Shown one piece after another: positions 27,652 to 37,874 of a stretch of 64,000 nucleotides of DNA. The DNA is from Acinetobacter sp. XH1741 (GTDB lineage: Bacteria; Pseudomonadota; Gammaproteobacteria; Pseudomonadales; Moraxellaceae). Where the stretch lies: contig NZ_CP157428.1 in assembly GCF_041021895.1 (NCBI RefSeq), forward strand, positions 2,170,001 through 2,234,000, read 5' to 3'. Within the stretch, counting starts at the first letter, position 1. Each line of letters opens with the position of its first letter. A program made the translations under genes and the position numbers. The notes beneath the pieces are model-generated. The model saw nothing but the letters and a program-made list of their open reading frames with translations, ran no database searches and was not told the DNA's origin.

Positions 27652-27660
27652 GGGGGTCAC

Positions 27661-29937
27661 ATGCTCAGTCGTCAATTAGAAGTATCATTACGTTTGGCTG
27701 TTAGCATGGCTCGTCAAAAGAGACATGAGTTTCTTACAGTTGAACACTTACTATTAGCCTTACTCGATAACGATTCGGCCGTGAATGCATTAAAGGCATG
27801 CGGGGCTGATATTGTTTCTTTACGTAAAGAATTAGAAGAATATGTAGAACAGCATACTCCTAAGCTTGGCGAAAATAGCGAGCAAGCTCCACATCCAACA
27901 GAAAGTTTCGACCGTATTTTGCAACGTGCGATTTTCCACGTGCAATCAAGTGGTGGTGATCGTACTGTTGAAGGTGCGGATGTTTTGGTCGCAATGTACT
28001 CAGAGCGTGATTCTTTCGCTGTTTACTTACTTAAACGTCATCAAATCAACCGATTGACTTTGACTCAATATTTGTCTCATGGGACACGTAAGGAAGAAGT
28101 TCAGGTTGAAGAAGAAGTTGAAGACATTGAAGGTGAAAGCAGCTCAGGCAATGCTGGGCCATTAGAACTTTATACGCTCAATTTAAATGTTGAAGCGCAA
28201 AAAGGAAAAACTGACCCACTTATTGGTCGTGAGAAAGAAATTGAGCGTACAGCACAAATTCTTTGCCGCCGTCGTAAAAACAACCCATTACTAGTGGGTG
28301 ACCCAGGTGTAGGTAAAACTTCAATTGCAGAAGGCCTTGCATGGCTTATTGTGAATGGTAAAGCACCAAAACCACTGAGCAATGCAGAAATTTACAGTCT
28401 AGACATCGGCGCATTGGTAGCTGGAACTAAATATCGTGGTGACTTTGAAAAGCGTTTAAAACAGTTGTTAAATGCTTTGAAGAAAAATCCAAATGCGATT
28501 TTATTCATTGATGAAATTCACATGATCATTGGTGCAGGTTCAAGTATGGGCAGCACAATGGATGCATCGAATCTCATTAAACCAGCTTTGGCAAATGGTA
28601 CTTTACGTTGCATTGGTTCAACGACTTTCCAAGAATATCGTCAGGTATTTGAAAAAGATCATGCGTTATCTCGTCGTTTCCAAAAAATTGACGTTAATGA
28701 ACCGAGTATTTCTGAAACGATTGATATTTTACGTGGCTTGAAAACTAAGTTTGAAGATTTCCACCACGTACAATATGACGATAAAGCTTTGGTTTCTGCG
28801 GTTGAACTTTCTGCAAAATTTATTAATGACCGTTTCTTGCCAGATAAAGCAATTGACGTGATTGATGAAGCAGGTGCACAGCGCCGTTTAAAAGCAGAGA
28901 GTGAAGATAGTTTAATTACTGTAGAAAACATTGAGGACATCGTTTCTAAAATTGCGCGTATTCCGCCTAAGACTGTGTCTAAGGATGATAAATCAGTGCT
29001 TGAAAATCTCGAGCGTGATCTAAAACGTGTTGTATTTGGTCAAGATGAAGCAATCACTGCATTGGCTTCGGCGATCAAGTTGTCACGTGCTGGTTTGAAA
29101 TCACCAGATAAGCCTGTTGGTAGCTTTGTATTTGCTGGCCCAACCGGTGTGGGTAAAACCGAAGTTACTAAGCAATTAGCCAAATTGTTAGGTGTCGAGC
29201 TGGTTCGTTTCGATATGTCTGAGTATATGGAACGTCATGCAGTTTCTCGCTTAATTGGTGCTCCTCCAGGTTATGTTGGTTATGACCAAGGTGGTTTACT
29301 CACAGACGCGATCCATAAAAATCCACATTGTGTTTTATTGCTGGATGAAATTGAGAAAGCACATCCTGATGTGTTTAACCTTTTATTGCAAATCATGGAT
29401 CACGGTGCGTTAACGGACAATAATGGTCGTAAGTCAGACTTCAGAAATGTCATTATTGTATTAACTACGAACATTGGTGCAGAAAGTATTTCTCGTGCAA
29501 GCATTGGATTTACAGAGCAAGACCATAGCTCAGATAACCAAGAAGCCATGAAACGTGCATTCTCTCCAGAGTTCCGCAACCGCCTAGATAGCGTTATTCA
29601 GTTCAAGGCATTACCAACTACAGTAATTGAATCTGTTGTTGATAAATTCTTAACAGAGTTGCAAGCTCAACTAGATGATAAACAAGTAGTACTTGATGTT
29701 GATCAAAGTGCACGTGATTGGTTAGCAACGAATGGTTATGACCGTTTAATGGGCGCACGTCCAATGCAACGTCTCATTCAAGAACACTTGAAGAAACCAT
29801 TGGCTGAAATGATTCTGTTTGGTGAACTTGCAGATCATGGTGGTAATGTAGCGGTATCAGTGAAACAAGAAGATGGTAAAGCGGTTGGTTTAAAACTTGA
29901 AGTTTTTGAAGATCACCATACGGCAGAACCAGCTTAA
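27661..29937 (+). CDS. clpA: ClpA ATPase subunit of ClpAP
   Basis: A 758-residue AAA+ unfoldase that feeds proteins to ClpP. An N-terminal Clp-N repeat domain (1-145) binds ClpS. D1 has GDPGVGKTS near residue 215 with a DEIHMIIGAG Walker B, and D2 has GPTGVGKTE near residue 496 with LLLDEIEKAH. A short acidic linker (about 140-160) separates the N domain from D1. It is probably co-transcribed with clpS, and possibly with ynfA, whose start follows the stop by 3 bases. Confidence 0.97.
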   Translation: MLSRQLEVSLRLAVSMARQKRHEFLTVEHLLLALLDNDSAVNALKACGADIVSLRKELEEYVEQHTPKLGENSEQAPHPTESFDRILQRAIFHVQSSGGDRTVEGADVLVAMYSERDSFAVYLLKRHQINRLTLTQYLSHGTRKEEVQVEEEVEDIEGESSSGNAGPLELYTLNLNVEAQKGKTDPLIGREKEIERTAQILCRRRKNNPLLVGDPGVGKTSIAEGLAWLIVNGKAPKPLSNAEIYSLDIGALVAGTKYRGDFEKRLKQLLNALKKNPNAILFIDEIHMIIGAGSSMGSTMDASNLIKPALANGTLRCIGSTTFQEYRQVFEKDHALSRRFQKIDVNEPSISETIDILRGLKTKFEDFHHVQYDDKALVSAVELSAKFINDRFLPDKAIDVIDEAGAQRRLKAESEDSLITVENIEDIVSKIARIPPKTVSKDDKSVLENLERDLKRVVFGQDEAITALASAIKLSRAGLKSPDKPVGSFVFAGPTGVGKTEVTKQLAKLLGVELVRFDMSEYMERHAVSRLIGAPPGYVGYDQGGLLTDAIHKNPHCVLLLDEIEKAHPDVFNLLLQIMDHGALTDNNGRKSDFRNVIIVLTTNIGAESISRASIGFTEQDHSSDNQEAMKRAFSPEFRNRLDSVIQFKALPTTVIESVVDKFLTELQAQLDDKQVVLDVDQSARDWLATNGYDRLMGARPMQRLIQEHLKKPLAEMILFGELADHGGNVAVSVKQEDGKAVGLKLEVFEDHHTAEPA

Positions 29938-29940
29938 TCT

Positions 29941-30303
29941 ATGTTAGTTGATAGTCTTTCTATAACCCGAATACTCAGCGTGTTCGGGTTATTTATTATT
30001 ACTGCAATCGCTGAAATTTTGGGCTGCTACTTTCCTTATCTTATTTTAAAAGAAGGGAAGTCGGCATGGCTATGGTTACCTACAGTGCTGAGTTTAGCGG
30101 TGTTTGTGTGGTTGCTCACCTTACATCCTGCGGCTTCTGGGCGAATTTATGCCGCCTATGGTGGTATTTATATTTTTACTGCACTTATGTGGTTGCGTTT
30201 TGTCGACCAGGTTGCTTTAACTCGCTGGGATCTTTTAGGTGGTTTAATTGTACTTTGTGGAGCTAGTTTGATTATTTTGCAGCCTCAGGGGCTAATTCGT
30301 TAA
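29941..30303 (+). CDS. YnfA-family (UPF0060) membrane protein
   Basis: A 120-residue protein with four membrane helices. The segments [32 protein letters not shown] and [15 protein letters not shown] are hallmarks of the YnfA family, which resembles small multidrug resistance transporters. The first about 13 residues have no match to the family. They coincide with a terminator-like hairpin, and an alternative GTG at 29980 lies within the hairpin loop. The N-terminus is therefore uncertain. Confidence 0.88.
   Translation: MLVDSLSITRILSVFGLFIITAIAEILGCYFPYLILKEGKSAWLWLPTVLSLAVFVWLLTLHPAASGRIYAAYGGIYIFTALMWLRFVDQVALTRWDLLGGLIVLCGASLIILQPQGLIR
29962..29996 (+). terminator. Terminator-like hairpin inside the 5' end of ynfA
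   Basis: ATAACCCGAA pairs perfectly with TTCGGGTTAT across an 11-base loop, followed by TTATTATT. It lies 25-55 bases after the clpA stop and could end the clpSA message while overlapping the start of ynfA. Confidence 0.55.
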
Positions 30304-30362
30304 CCATAAAAATGGATAGTGAAATTTTAACTGTAAAATAAGATATTTTTCGCAAAAAATAC

Positions 30363-30391
30363 TTGTCAAACTCATCAACAATGCGTATTTT
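30363..30391 (+). promoter_or_regulatory. Promoter of the DAHP synthase leader
   Basis: TTGTCA and TATTTT separated by 17 bases, ending about 35 bases before the first leader peptide ATG. Confidence 0.6.
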
Positions 30392-30427
30392 AGAGTTAAG
30401 GAACATTTTTTAATATTTGAGATAAAG

Positions 30428-30484
30428 ATGTTAAATCAATCTGTGAATTCTAACGCTTACTTTTATTTCTGGCAATTTAGTTAG
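30428..30484 (+). CDS. Aromatic leader peptide 1
   Basis: An 18-codon reading frame, MLNQSVNSNAYFYFWQFS, in which six of eight consecutive codons (YFYFWQFS) are Tyr, Phe or Trp. It lies just before an attenuator terminator and upstream of the DAHP synthase gene. This is how leader peptides that sense charged aromatic tRNA look, as in the pheA and trp operons. Stalling at these codons would let GTTGCC just after the stop pair with GGCAAC in the terminator loop. The ribosome site is weak. Confidence 0.75.
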   Translation: MLNQSVNSNAYFYFWQFS

Positions 30485-30530
30485 TTGCCTGAGCGTATTC
30501 GGGCACGAAAGTTGCCCATCACAGTTAATA

Positions 30531-30560
30531 CCTGATCGGCAACCCCGATCAGGTTTTTTT
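30531..30560 (+). terminator. Attenuator terminator upstream of DAHP synthase gene
   Basis: CCTGATCGG pairs perfectly with CCGATCAGG across a short CAACC loop, followed by seven T. The loop contains GGCAAC, complementary to GTTGCC found twice upstream (after the leader stop and about 25 bases later), so competing pairings are possible. Confidence 0.85.
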
Positions 30561-30593
30561 ATGCTTTATCTTTTTCAAATCGAGGAAATCAAA

Positions 30594-30686
30594 ATGAACA
30601 ACATGACTTATTCATACTTTAGCAACTTTTATTGGTTTTACTTTTGCCTACCTTTGCCAACGAATAGATCCAAAACGCTCAAATAA
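30594..30686 (+). CDS. Aromatic leader peptide 2
   Basis: A 30-codon frame with a good ribosome site (GAGG, 8 bases upstream). Codons 6-17 read YSYFSNFYWFYF: nine of twelve are aromatic. It starts about 35 bases after the T tract of the first attenuator and stops 41 bases before the DAHP synthase ATG. A 7-bp hairpin (GGACTGA / TCAGTCC, 30693-30713) lies between its stop and the ribosome site of the enzyme gene. The arrangement suggests a second layer of control by aromatic tRNA charging, perhaps on translation. Both the peptide and its role are inferred from sequence. Confidence 0.7.
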   Translation: MNNMTYSYFSNFYWFYFCLPLPTNRSKTLK

Positions 30687-30727
30687 ATGATCGGACTGAT
30701 TCGGTTTCAGTCCAAAGGAAAAGACCA

Positions 30728-31783
30728 ATGAATGCTTTAAATACTTTACTAACTCAAAGTAATACAAAAGAAACACCAGTTAGTTTGCCTGTCCAGTTAA
30801 AAGCTAAATATCCGCTTGTGCAGACCTTCGCACGTCAAATTGCAGAACATCGCCAAATTATTCAAAATATTCTTGCTGGTAAAGATCAGCGTTTAATGGT
30901 TATTACAGGACCATGTTCAATTCATGACCCAGTTGCGGTTCTTGAATACGCAGAAAAATTGCAAAAATTACAAGAAAAAGTAAAAGATCAAATATTCATT
31001 GTTATGCGTACTTATATTGAAAAACCTCGTACAACCGTGGGTTGGAAGGGTTTTATGTATGACCCAAATCTAGATGGTTCATCTAATTTACAGCTAGGTT
31101 TAGAAAAATCACGTGAGCTTTATTTACAAATTATTGAAAAAGGCTTGCCGATTGCCAGTGAAATTTTAAGTCCAATGGCAACTGGTTATTTTGATGATTT
31201 ATTGGCTTGGGGTGCAATTGGTGCCCGTACTAGCGAATCTCAAATTCACCGCGAAATCTCAAGTCATATGCCATACAGTATTGGTTTCAAGAATGGTACA
31301 GATGGTTCAATTCAAATTGCACTAGATGCTATTCAGTCAGCACAAAATGAACATCAATTTTTAGGTATGAATCAGCAAGGTTTGCCTTCAGTTATTCAAA
31401 GTGCTGGGAATCCATTACCACATTTGATTTTACGTGGGGCAAATCATGGTCCTAACTATGATTTAGCTTCAATTCAGGCAATACGGGAAAAATACAAACA
31501 AAATCTTCCTGCATTAGTCATTGATTGTAGTCATGGCAATAGTGGTAAAGACCCTTTACGTCAGCCAGAGGTTTTACAGCAAATCGTTGCTGAGCGTTTA
31601 AAAACTCAGGTGAAGGGTGTGATGATTGAAAGCCATTTGGTTGATGGAAACCAAAAGATTTCATGTGAAATGACTTATGGTCAGTCAGTAACTGATGGTT
31701 GTTTGGGCTGGGATAAAACTGAACAACTTTTGCTAAATGTTGCTGAACAATTAAAAGAAAATGAGTTAGCTCATTCTGCTTAA
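30728..31783 (+). CDS. 3-deoxy-7-phosphoheptulonate (DAHP) synthase
   Basis: A 351-residue class I DAHP synthase, the first enzyme of the shikimate pathway, joining phosphoenolpyruvate and erythrose 4-phosphate. MVITGPCSIHDPVAVLEYA near residue 57, MRTYIEKPRTTVGWKGF near residue 90 and IDCSHGNSGKDPLRQP near residue 265 are the family signatures. Which aromatic amino acid inhibits it (AroF, AroG or AroH type) cannot be told by eye. Control by attenuation is likely given the leader. AAAGGA precedes the ATG. Confidence 0.96.
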   Translation: MNALNTLLTQSNTKETPVSLPVQLKAKYPLVQTFARQIAEHRQIIQNILAGKDQRLMVITGPCSIHDPVAVLEYAEKLQKLQEKVKDQIFIVMRTYIEKPRTTVGWKGFMYDPNLDGSSNLQLGLEKSRELYLQIIEKGLPIASEILSPMATGYFDDLLAWGAIGARTSESQIHREISSHMPYSIGFKNGTDGSIQIALDAIQSAQNEHQFLGMNQQGLPSVIQSAGNPLPHLILRGANHGPNYDLASIQAIREKYKQNLPALVIDCSHGNSGKDPLRQPEVLQQIVAERLKTQVKGVMIESHLVDGNQKISCEMTYGQSVTDGCLGWDKTEQLLLNVAEQLKENELAHSA

Positions 31784-31803
31784 TGAATTGTAGATTTAAA
31801 AAA

Positions 31804-31830
31804 GGATCTGTTTTAGCAGATCCTTTTTTT
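31804..31830. terminator. Terminator after the DAHP synthase gene
   Basis: GGATCTG / CAGATCC with a TTTTAG loop and seven T. The converging hydrolase gene ends at 31834 and can use it too. Confidence 0.93.
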
Positions 31831-31833
31831 ATT

Positions 31834-32751
31834 TTAAGAAGCTTGTTTAAGTTCAGACAAGAACGTCGTGATTTCATGACCGAATTTTTTAGGTTCGGTT
31901 AATAATGGTGTATGGCCTGAATGTTCAAAATAAATTGCTTTTGAATGTTCAACGCTATGTGCAATAAGTGTTTGACCAGTTTCCGGATAAAGTGTCGAAT
32001 TACGGCCAATAAAGAAAGTAGTCGGGCACTGTAATTGTTGAAGAGCATCACGATAATCTTCATTGTGAAAAAGATAATTTTCGACATACCAAAATAAGTA
32101 GTCTAAACGTTGAATTGGTAAGAGATATTTCTGTAAAAAAGGTTGTTTTAAAGCTGTTTTAAAAACAAAAGGGCTAAATGGATTGCTGCTTTGTAATTCA
32201 ATAAAATCTACCCATAAACGCACGAGCTCCTGACGATCGGGAAGCGATAGTTCATAAAGATATTTAGCATTTTTGTGTTTTGATAATAATTGATAAATAT
32301 CATTGAGCAGTTGTTTGAATTGATCATGTAAAGGGCCGAATAAGCCATATTGCCATGTCGAATCTACTGATATTTTAGGTGTCTGATCTATGTGTAAATA
32401 TGCTTTTAACTGCTGAGCCAGATGAGCATGCTTCATACCATGCATTGCAGTGGTAGCACCCATTGAATAGCCCATTAAAATAAAGTTATCAAGCTTTAGT
32501 TGCTCAATTAAATGCGCAACATCTAGCCAGTGGCTTGATATTGCATCTTGCTCGGGAATTGCACAGTTTTTTGATCCGCCAAATCCACGCCAGTCAGGGA
32601 TAATAAACTCATATTCTTTACGATTTGCATAGATAAAGGGTAGCCATTGCCAACTCTGCATGCCTAAGCCAGATAATACTAATACCGGTTCACCACGACC
32701 AACACGGCGTACAAATAAATTTTCCTGATCGGGCATGGTGTAATAAGGCAT
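31834..32751 (-). CDS. Alpha/beta hydrolase
   Basis: A 305-residue hydrolase. The N-terminal VLVLSGLGMQSWQWLPF gives the oxyanion-hole strand, and the nucleophile Ser is in MGYSMGATTAMHG (GxSxG, near residue 95). The catalytic His is probably in FEHSGHTPLLTEP near the C-terminus. No signal peptide is present. The substrate is unknown. It follows the PadR gene by 2 bases, so the two form an operon, divergent from the fadH cluster and probably under the same regulator. Confidence 0.88.
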   Translation of the reverse strand: MPYYTMPDQENLFVRRVGRGEPVLVLSGLGMQSWQWLPFIYANRKEYEFIIPDWRGFGGSKNCAIPEQDAISSHWLDVAHLIEQLKLDNFILMGYSMGATTAMHGMKHAHLAQQLKAYLHIDQTPKISVDSTWQYGLFGPLHDQFKQLLNDIYQLLSKHKNAKYLYELSLPDRQELVRLWVDFIELQSSNPFSPFVFKTALKQPFLQKYLLPIQRLDYLFWYVENYLFHNEDYRDALQQLQCPTTFFIGRNSTLYPETGQTLIAHSVEHSKAIYFEHSGHTPLLTEPKKFGHEITTFLSELKQAS

Positions 32752-32753
32752 GG

Positions 32754-33314
32754 TTATTCTCCAGATACGTTATCTTGAGTAAAAATTTTTAATTGAGGGA
32801 TGACCTGCTCTAACCATTTGATCCACTCAGTTTCCATGGTAATACCGAGTTCTAATATCATTTTATGGATATATAACACTCGGTTATCTAAACCATTGCT
32901 GTCTTTAAAATCTTTATCATAGATACTTTGGTAAAGCTTGAGCTTTTCTTGGTGTAAACCAAGATGTCGTAACAGTTCGGGTAATATTTGATTATTGCCC
33001 AATTGTGCCTCAGCACGCAATCTTACCATTAAGTCATCTCTAAGCTGCGCGGGTTCACTTTGCTGTGTCATCCATGAAGCAAGCTCTATACGCCCAAGTT
33101 GTTCGACCTGATAAGTTTTCTTTCGGCCACTATCCATCTCATTTTCTAAAGTGGAAACCCAGCCTTTTTTAAGCATGTTATTGAGTTCACGATAAATTTG
33201 CTGGTGTGTGGCGTTCCAGAAAAAGCCCATCGAACGGTCAAAGCGGCGAGCGAGTTCAAAGCCTGTACTTGGTCGTTCTAATAAACTGGTCAGTAAAACA
33301 TGAGGAAGTGACAT
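32754..33314 (-). CDS. PadR-family transcriptional regulator
   Basis: A 186-residue regulator with an N-terminal PadR winged helix: LLERPSTGFELARRFDRSMGFFWNATHQQIYRELNNMLKKGWV is the usual family start, covering helix-turn-helix and wing. A C-terminal helical dimerisation region (Vir-C type, about 90-180) follows. PadR proteins mostly repress a neighbouring operon and respond to a small aromatic or fatty ligand. It is divergent from fadH, with two palindromes between them that are likely its operators. Confidence 0.92.
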   Translation of the reverse strand: MSLPHVLLTSLLERPSTGFELARRFDRSMGFFWNATHQQIYRELNNMLKKGWVSTLENEMDSGRKKTYQVEQLGRIELASWMTQQSEPAQLRDDLMVRLRAEAQLGNNQILPELLRHLGLHQEKLKLYQSIYDKDFKDSNGLDNRVLYIHKMILELGITMETEWIKWLEQVIPQLKIFTQDNVSGE

Positions 33315-33358
33315 GGCAATCCATTTGTAAGCAAAAGTAAAGTGTGACTCATTAGATT

Positions 33359-33374
33359 ATGCAACATGTTGCAT
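33359..33374. promoter_or_regulatory. PadR operator candidate, site 1
   Basis: ATGCAACATGTTGCAT is a perfect 16-base palindrome in the 135-base gap between the divergent PadR and fadH genes. Confidence 0.75.
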
Positions 33375-33400
33375 AAAAGTCAAAATTTGATTATAAATTT

Positions 33401-33416
33401 GTGCAACAAGTTGCAT
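33401..33416. promoter_or_regulatory. PadR operator candidate, site 2
   Basis: GTGCAACAAGTTGCAT repeats the site 1 palindrome with two changes. The centres are 42 bases apart, four helical turns, so two dimers would bind the same face of the DNA. Confidence 0.75.
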
Positions 33417-33419
33417 TAA

Positions 33420-35474
<2,055 letters not shown>

Positions 35475-35543
35475 TAAGTAGAGTGAGCATTGTCTTAAGT
35501 AAGAGAATGCTCATTACTAAAACCAATTTGAAGGAAATGAAAA

Positions 35544-35951
35544 ATGACACTTGAAACAACTAAACAGTCACTAGAAAAATGGCACCACATGATTCAGTCA
35601 AATGACTTATCTAACTTAAATGATTTGTTGGCTGATGACGTCGTTTTTCGATCGCCAGTTGCTTATAAACCCTATGAAGGAAAACAAGTTGTTTTCTTTA
35701 TTCTTACGAATGTGATTCAGGTATTTCAGAATTTTACCTATCACAGAGAATTTTATACGGAAGATGGTGAAAATGTGGTGCTTGAGTTCAGTGCCAATGT
35801 AAGTGGTAAATCATTAAAAGGGATTGATATGATTCGTTTTAATGAGGACGGTAAAATTATTGATTTTGAAGTCATGATTCGTCCAATGAGTGGTTTAGCT
35901 GCATTGGCTGAGCAAATGGGTGCAAGAATTACTCAGTTCAAACCTCAATAG
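35544..35951 (+). CDS. NTF2-like (SnoaL-type) protein
   Basis: A 135-residue single-domain protein with the alpha+beta cone layout: an N-terminal helix pair (SLEKWHHMIQSNDLSNLNDLLADDVVFRSP), then strands with FNEDGKIIDFEVMIRP near the end. Such proteins bind or isomerise small hydrophobic ligands, or have no enzyme role at all. It lies between fadH and the SGNH hydrolase gene and is probably co-transcribed with them. AAGGAAA precedes the ATG. Confidence 0.85.
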   Translation: MTLETTKQSLEKWHHMIQSNDLSNLNDLLADDVVFRSPVAYKPYEGKQVVFFILTNVIQVFQNFTYHREFYTEDGENVVLEFSANVSGKSLKGIDMIRFNEDGKIIDFEVMIRPMSGLAALAEQMGARITQFKPQ

Positions 35952-35960
35952 TTTTTTGTT

Positions 35961-35972
35961 AAATAGCCTAAG
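35961..35972 (+). repeat. AAATAGCCTAAG motif, copy 2
   Basis: Second copy of the intergenic 12-mer. It lies 19 bases before the ATG of the SGNH hydrolase gene and follows a T-rich stretch, as the other copies do. Confidence 0.6.
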
Positions 35973-35991
35973 TTTTTTTGAGGTATATTAA

Positions 35992-36714
35992 ATGTGGTTA
36001 AAACTTTCAACATTGGTTTTATTACCTGTTTTATTTATACAAGGTAATAAGGTTCGGAAGAACACACTACGATTAGCAGAAGCTAGTGGCGAGCGAGAAG
36101 GTTTTGCTGGGGAGGGTAAACCTCTATCTCTATTAATTTTAGGAGATTCGGCTGCGGCAGGTGTCGGTGTAGATACACAAAAAGATGCTTTGTCGGGTGC
36201 GATTATTCAAGAATTACAAAATGAGTTTTCCCTAAAATGGAAGCTTCATGCTAAAACGGGTGACACGACTCAACAGGTCTTTCAGGCTGTACAACATTTA
36301 GAACAGCATAGATATGATGTTATAGTGACTTCAATGGGAGTAAATGATGTCACAAAGCTAACATCGGCTAAATCATGGATCAAGCAGCAGAAACAATTGT
36401 TTGAACATATACAGAATCGTTTCCAGCCAAAGTTGATTATTGTCTCTGGTGTGCCTCCAATGCAGCATTTTCCAGCTTTACCCAATCCCTTGGGGTGGTT
36501 GTTTGGGCAATATGCAAAGCAAATGAATGAGCAATTACAACAATGGTTAGCACCACAAAGTCAGTTTGAGTTTCTTCAATACGATATTGAGACTTTTAGA
36601 GCCATGAATTTGCCAATGGCAAAGGATGGTTTTCATCCAAGTAAGGAAGTTTACGCAGTTTGGGGACAGCAGGTTGCAGCCATAGTGCGGCAATCAATTA
36701 ACTCATCGTCTTAG
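35992..36714 (+). CDS. SGNH/GDSL-type hydrolase
   Basis: A 240-residue esterase of the SGNH fold. The catalytic Ser block I is LLILGDSAAAGVGV (near residue 50), block III is MGVNDVTK, and the Asp-His pair is in DGFHPSKEVYAVWG near the C-terminus. The N-terminus is hydrophobic (LSTLVLLPVLFIQG, about residues 4-17) and may anchor or export it. The natural ester is unknown. It lies 8-14 bases before another hydrolase gene. Confidence 0.9.
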   Translation: MWLKLSTLVLLPVLFIQGNKVRKNTLRLAEASGEREGFAGEGKPLSLLILGDSAAAGVGVDTQKDALSGAIIQELQNEFSLKWKLHAKTGDTTQQVFQAVQHLEQHRYDVIVTSMGVNDVTKLTSAKSWIKQQKQLFEHIQNRFQPKLIIVSGVPPMQHFPALPNPLGWLFGQYAKQMNEQLQQWLAPQSQFEFLQYDIETFRAMNLPMAKDGFHPSKEVYAVWGQQVAAIVRQSINSSS

Positions 36715-36727
36715 GTAGGCATTGGAT

Positions 36728-37822
36728 ATGGGCATATCTGTTTTTAATAAAATTAAAGATCTGGGTTCAGAACTTATCGATTTAGCGTTAGGGGCTGAAC
36801 ATCCAAAAATTTATTATGATCCACAAGGAAAAATAAAAGATATTTTGGATAAACTTCCGCAACTCAAACAAAAATATCGCCCTACGCCTTGGTTAACGAA
36901 TAATCATGTTCATTTACTTTATTTTGATCTTATTAGAAAACAGACAATAAAGCTGGAATATGATCGAATTGATCAACTGACTATGCGTGACGGTGGTGTA
37001 ACCGCAATTGCTTGGTATGGCTATCATTTACCTGCTGATACACCAACGATTGTAATCATGCATACGATTACAGGTACACCTGAAAGTATGCGTGAGTTAG
37101 TACGAGATTTACATCAATATACGGGCTGGCGAATTGCGCTTTGTCTTCGCCGTGGACATGCGGGTTTACCAATGCCTGTGCCGCAAATTTCTCTTTTTGG
37201 ATCTACCAGTGATTTAAAAGAACAGCTTAACTATATACAAAGTTTATTCCCTAAATCTGATTTATATGCAGTAGGTTCTTCAGCAGGTACAGGTTTACTT
37301 GTTCGTTATTTAGGTGAGCAAGGTGAGGATACGCCTTTTAAAGCTGCCTTTGCGATGTGCCCAGGCTACAATACAGAAATCGGCTTTAAAAATGTTCATC
37401 CTTTTTACAGTAAAATGATGACGAAAAAGCTCTTCAAGTATTTTATTTATCCTTATCAAAATACATGGAGCAAGACCGCATCTTTAGAAAAAGTTTTATC
37501 GACCACCAATTTAGAAGAATTTGAAAAAGAATACTTTGAAATGGCGGGTTATCACGATTATGAAACTTACTGTAAGTCTATTAATCCAATTTATGTATTT
37601 GAGAATATAAAAATTCCATTGATGATTCTTAATGCAGAAGACGATCCCGTGTGTTCTATTAAGAACTTGGAACCTTATAAAGAACCTATTCAACAAATGA
37701 GTAATATTGCTGTGGTGACGACTAAAAAAGGAAGTCATTGTGCATTTTATGAGGGATGGCGTAGCACGTCATGGGCAGCACGCCTCATGTGTGACTATTT
37801 TTTAATTGAACGTAATAAATAG
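36728..37822 (+). CDS. YheT-like alpha/beta hydrolase
   Basis: A 364-residue hydrolase. PTIVIMHTITGTPES gives the oxyanion strand (about residue 112), LYAVGSSAGTGLLVRYLG carries the nucleophile Ser in GxSxG (near residue 185), and LNAEDDPVCS and KKGSHCAFYEG carry the acid and His. The spacing and the RRGHAG segment resemble the YheT/ABHD1-3 branch, acting on acyl lipids or esters. ATG 36728 is taken in preference to a TTG two codons earlier. It ends the fadH-led cluster. Confidence 0.87.
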   Translation: MGISVFNKIKDLGSELIDLALGAEHPKIYYDPQGKIKDILDKLPQLKQKYRPTPWLTNNHVHLLYFDLIRKQTIKLEYDRIDQLTMRDGGVTAIAWYGYHLPADTPTIVIMHTITGTPESMRELVRDLHQYTGWRIALCLRRGHAGLPMPVPQISLFGSTSDLKEQLNYIQSLFPKSDLYAVGSSAGTGLLVRYLGEQGEDTPFKAAFAMCPGYNTEIGFKNVHPFYSKMMTKKLFKYFIYPYQNTWSKTASLEKVLSTTNLEEFEKEYFEMAGYHDYETYCKSINPIYVFENIKIPLMILNAEDDPVCSIKNLEPYKEPIQQMSNIAVVTTKKGSHCAFYEGWRSTSWAARLMCDYFLIERNK

Positions 37823-37837
37823 ATAGATAGACACTTT

Positions 37838-37868
37838 AAATAAAGCCCAAAGTTTGGGCTTTATTTTT
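37838..37868. terminator. Bidirectional terminator
   Basis: AAATAAAGCCCAAA and TTTGGGCTTTATTT form a long stem with a minimal loop between converging genes, with T on both strands. Confidence 0.9.
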
Positions 37869-37874
37869 TATCTT

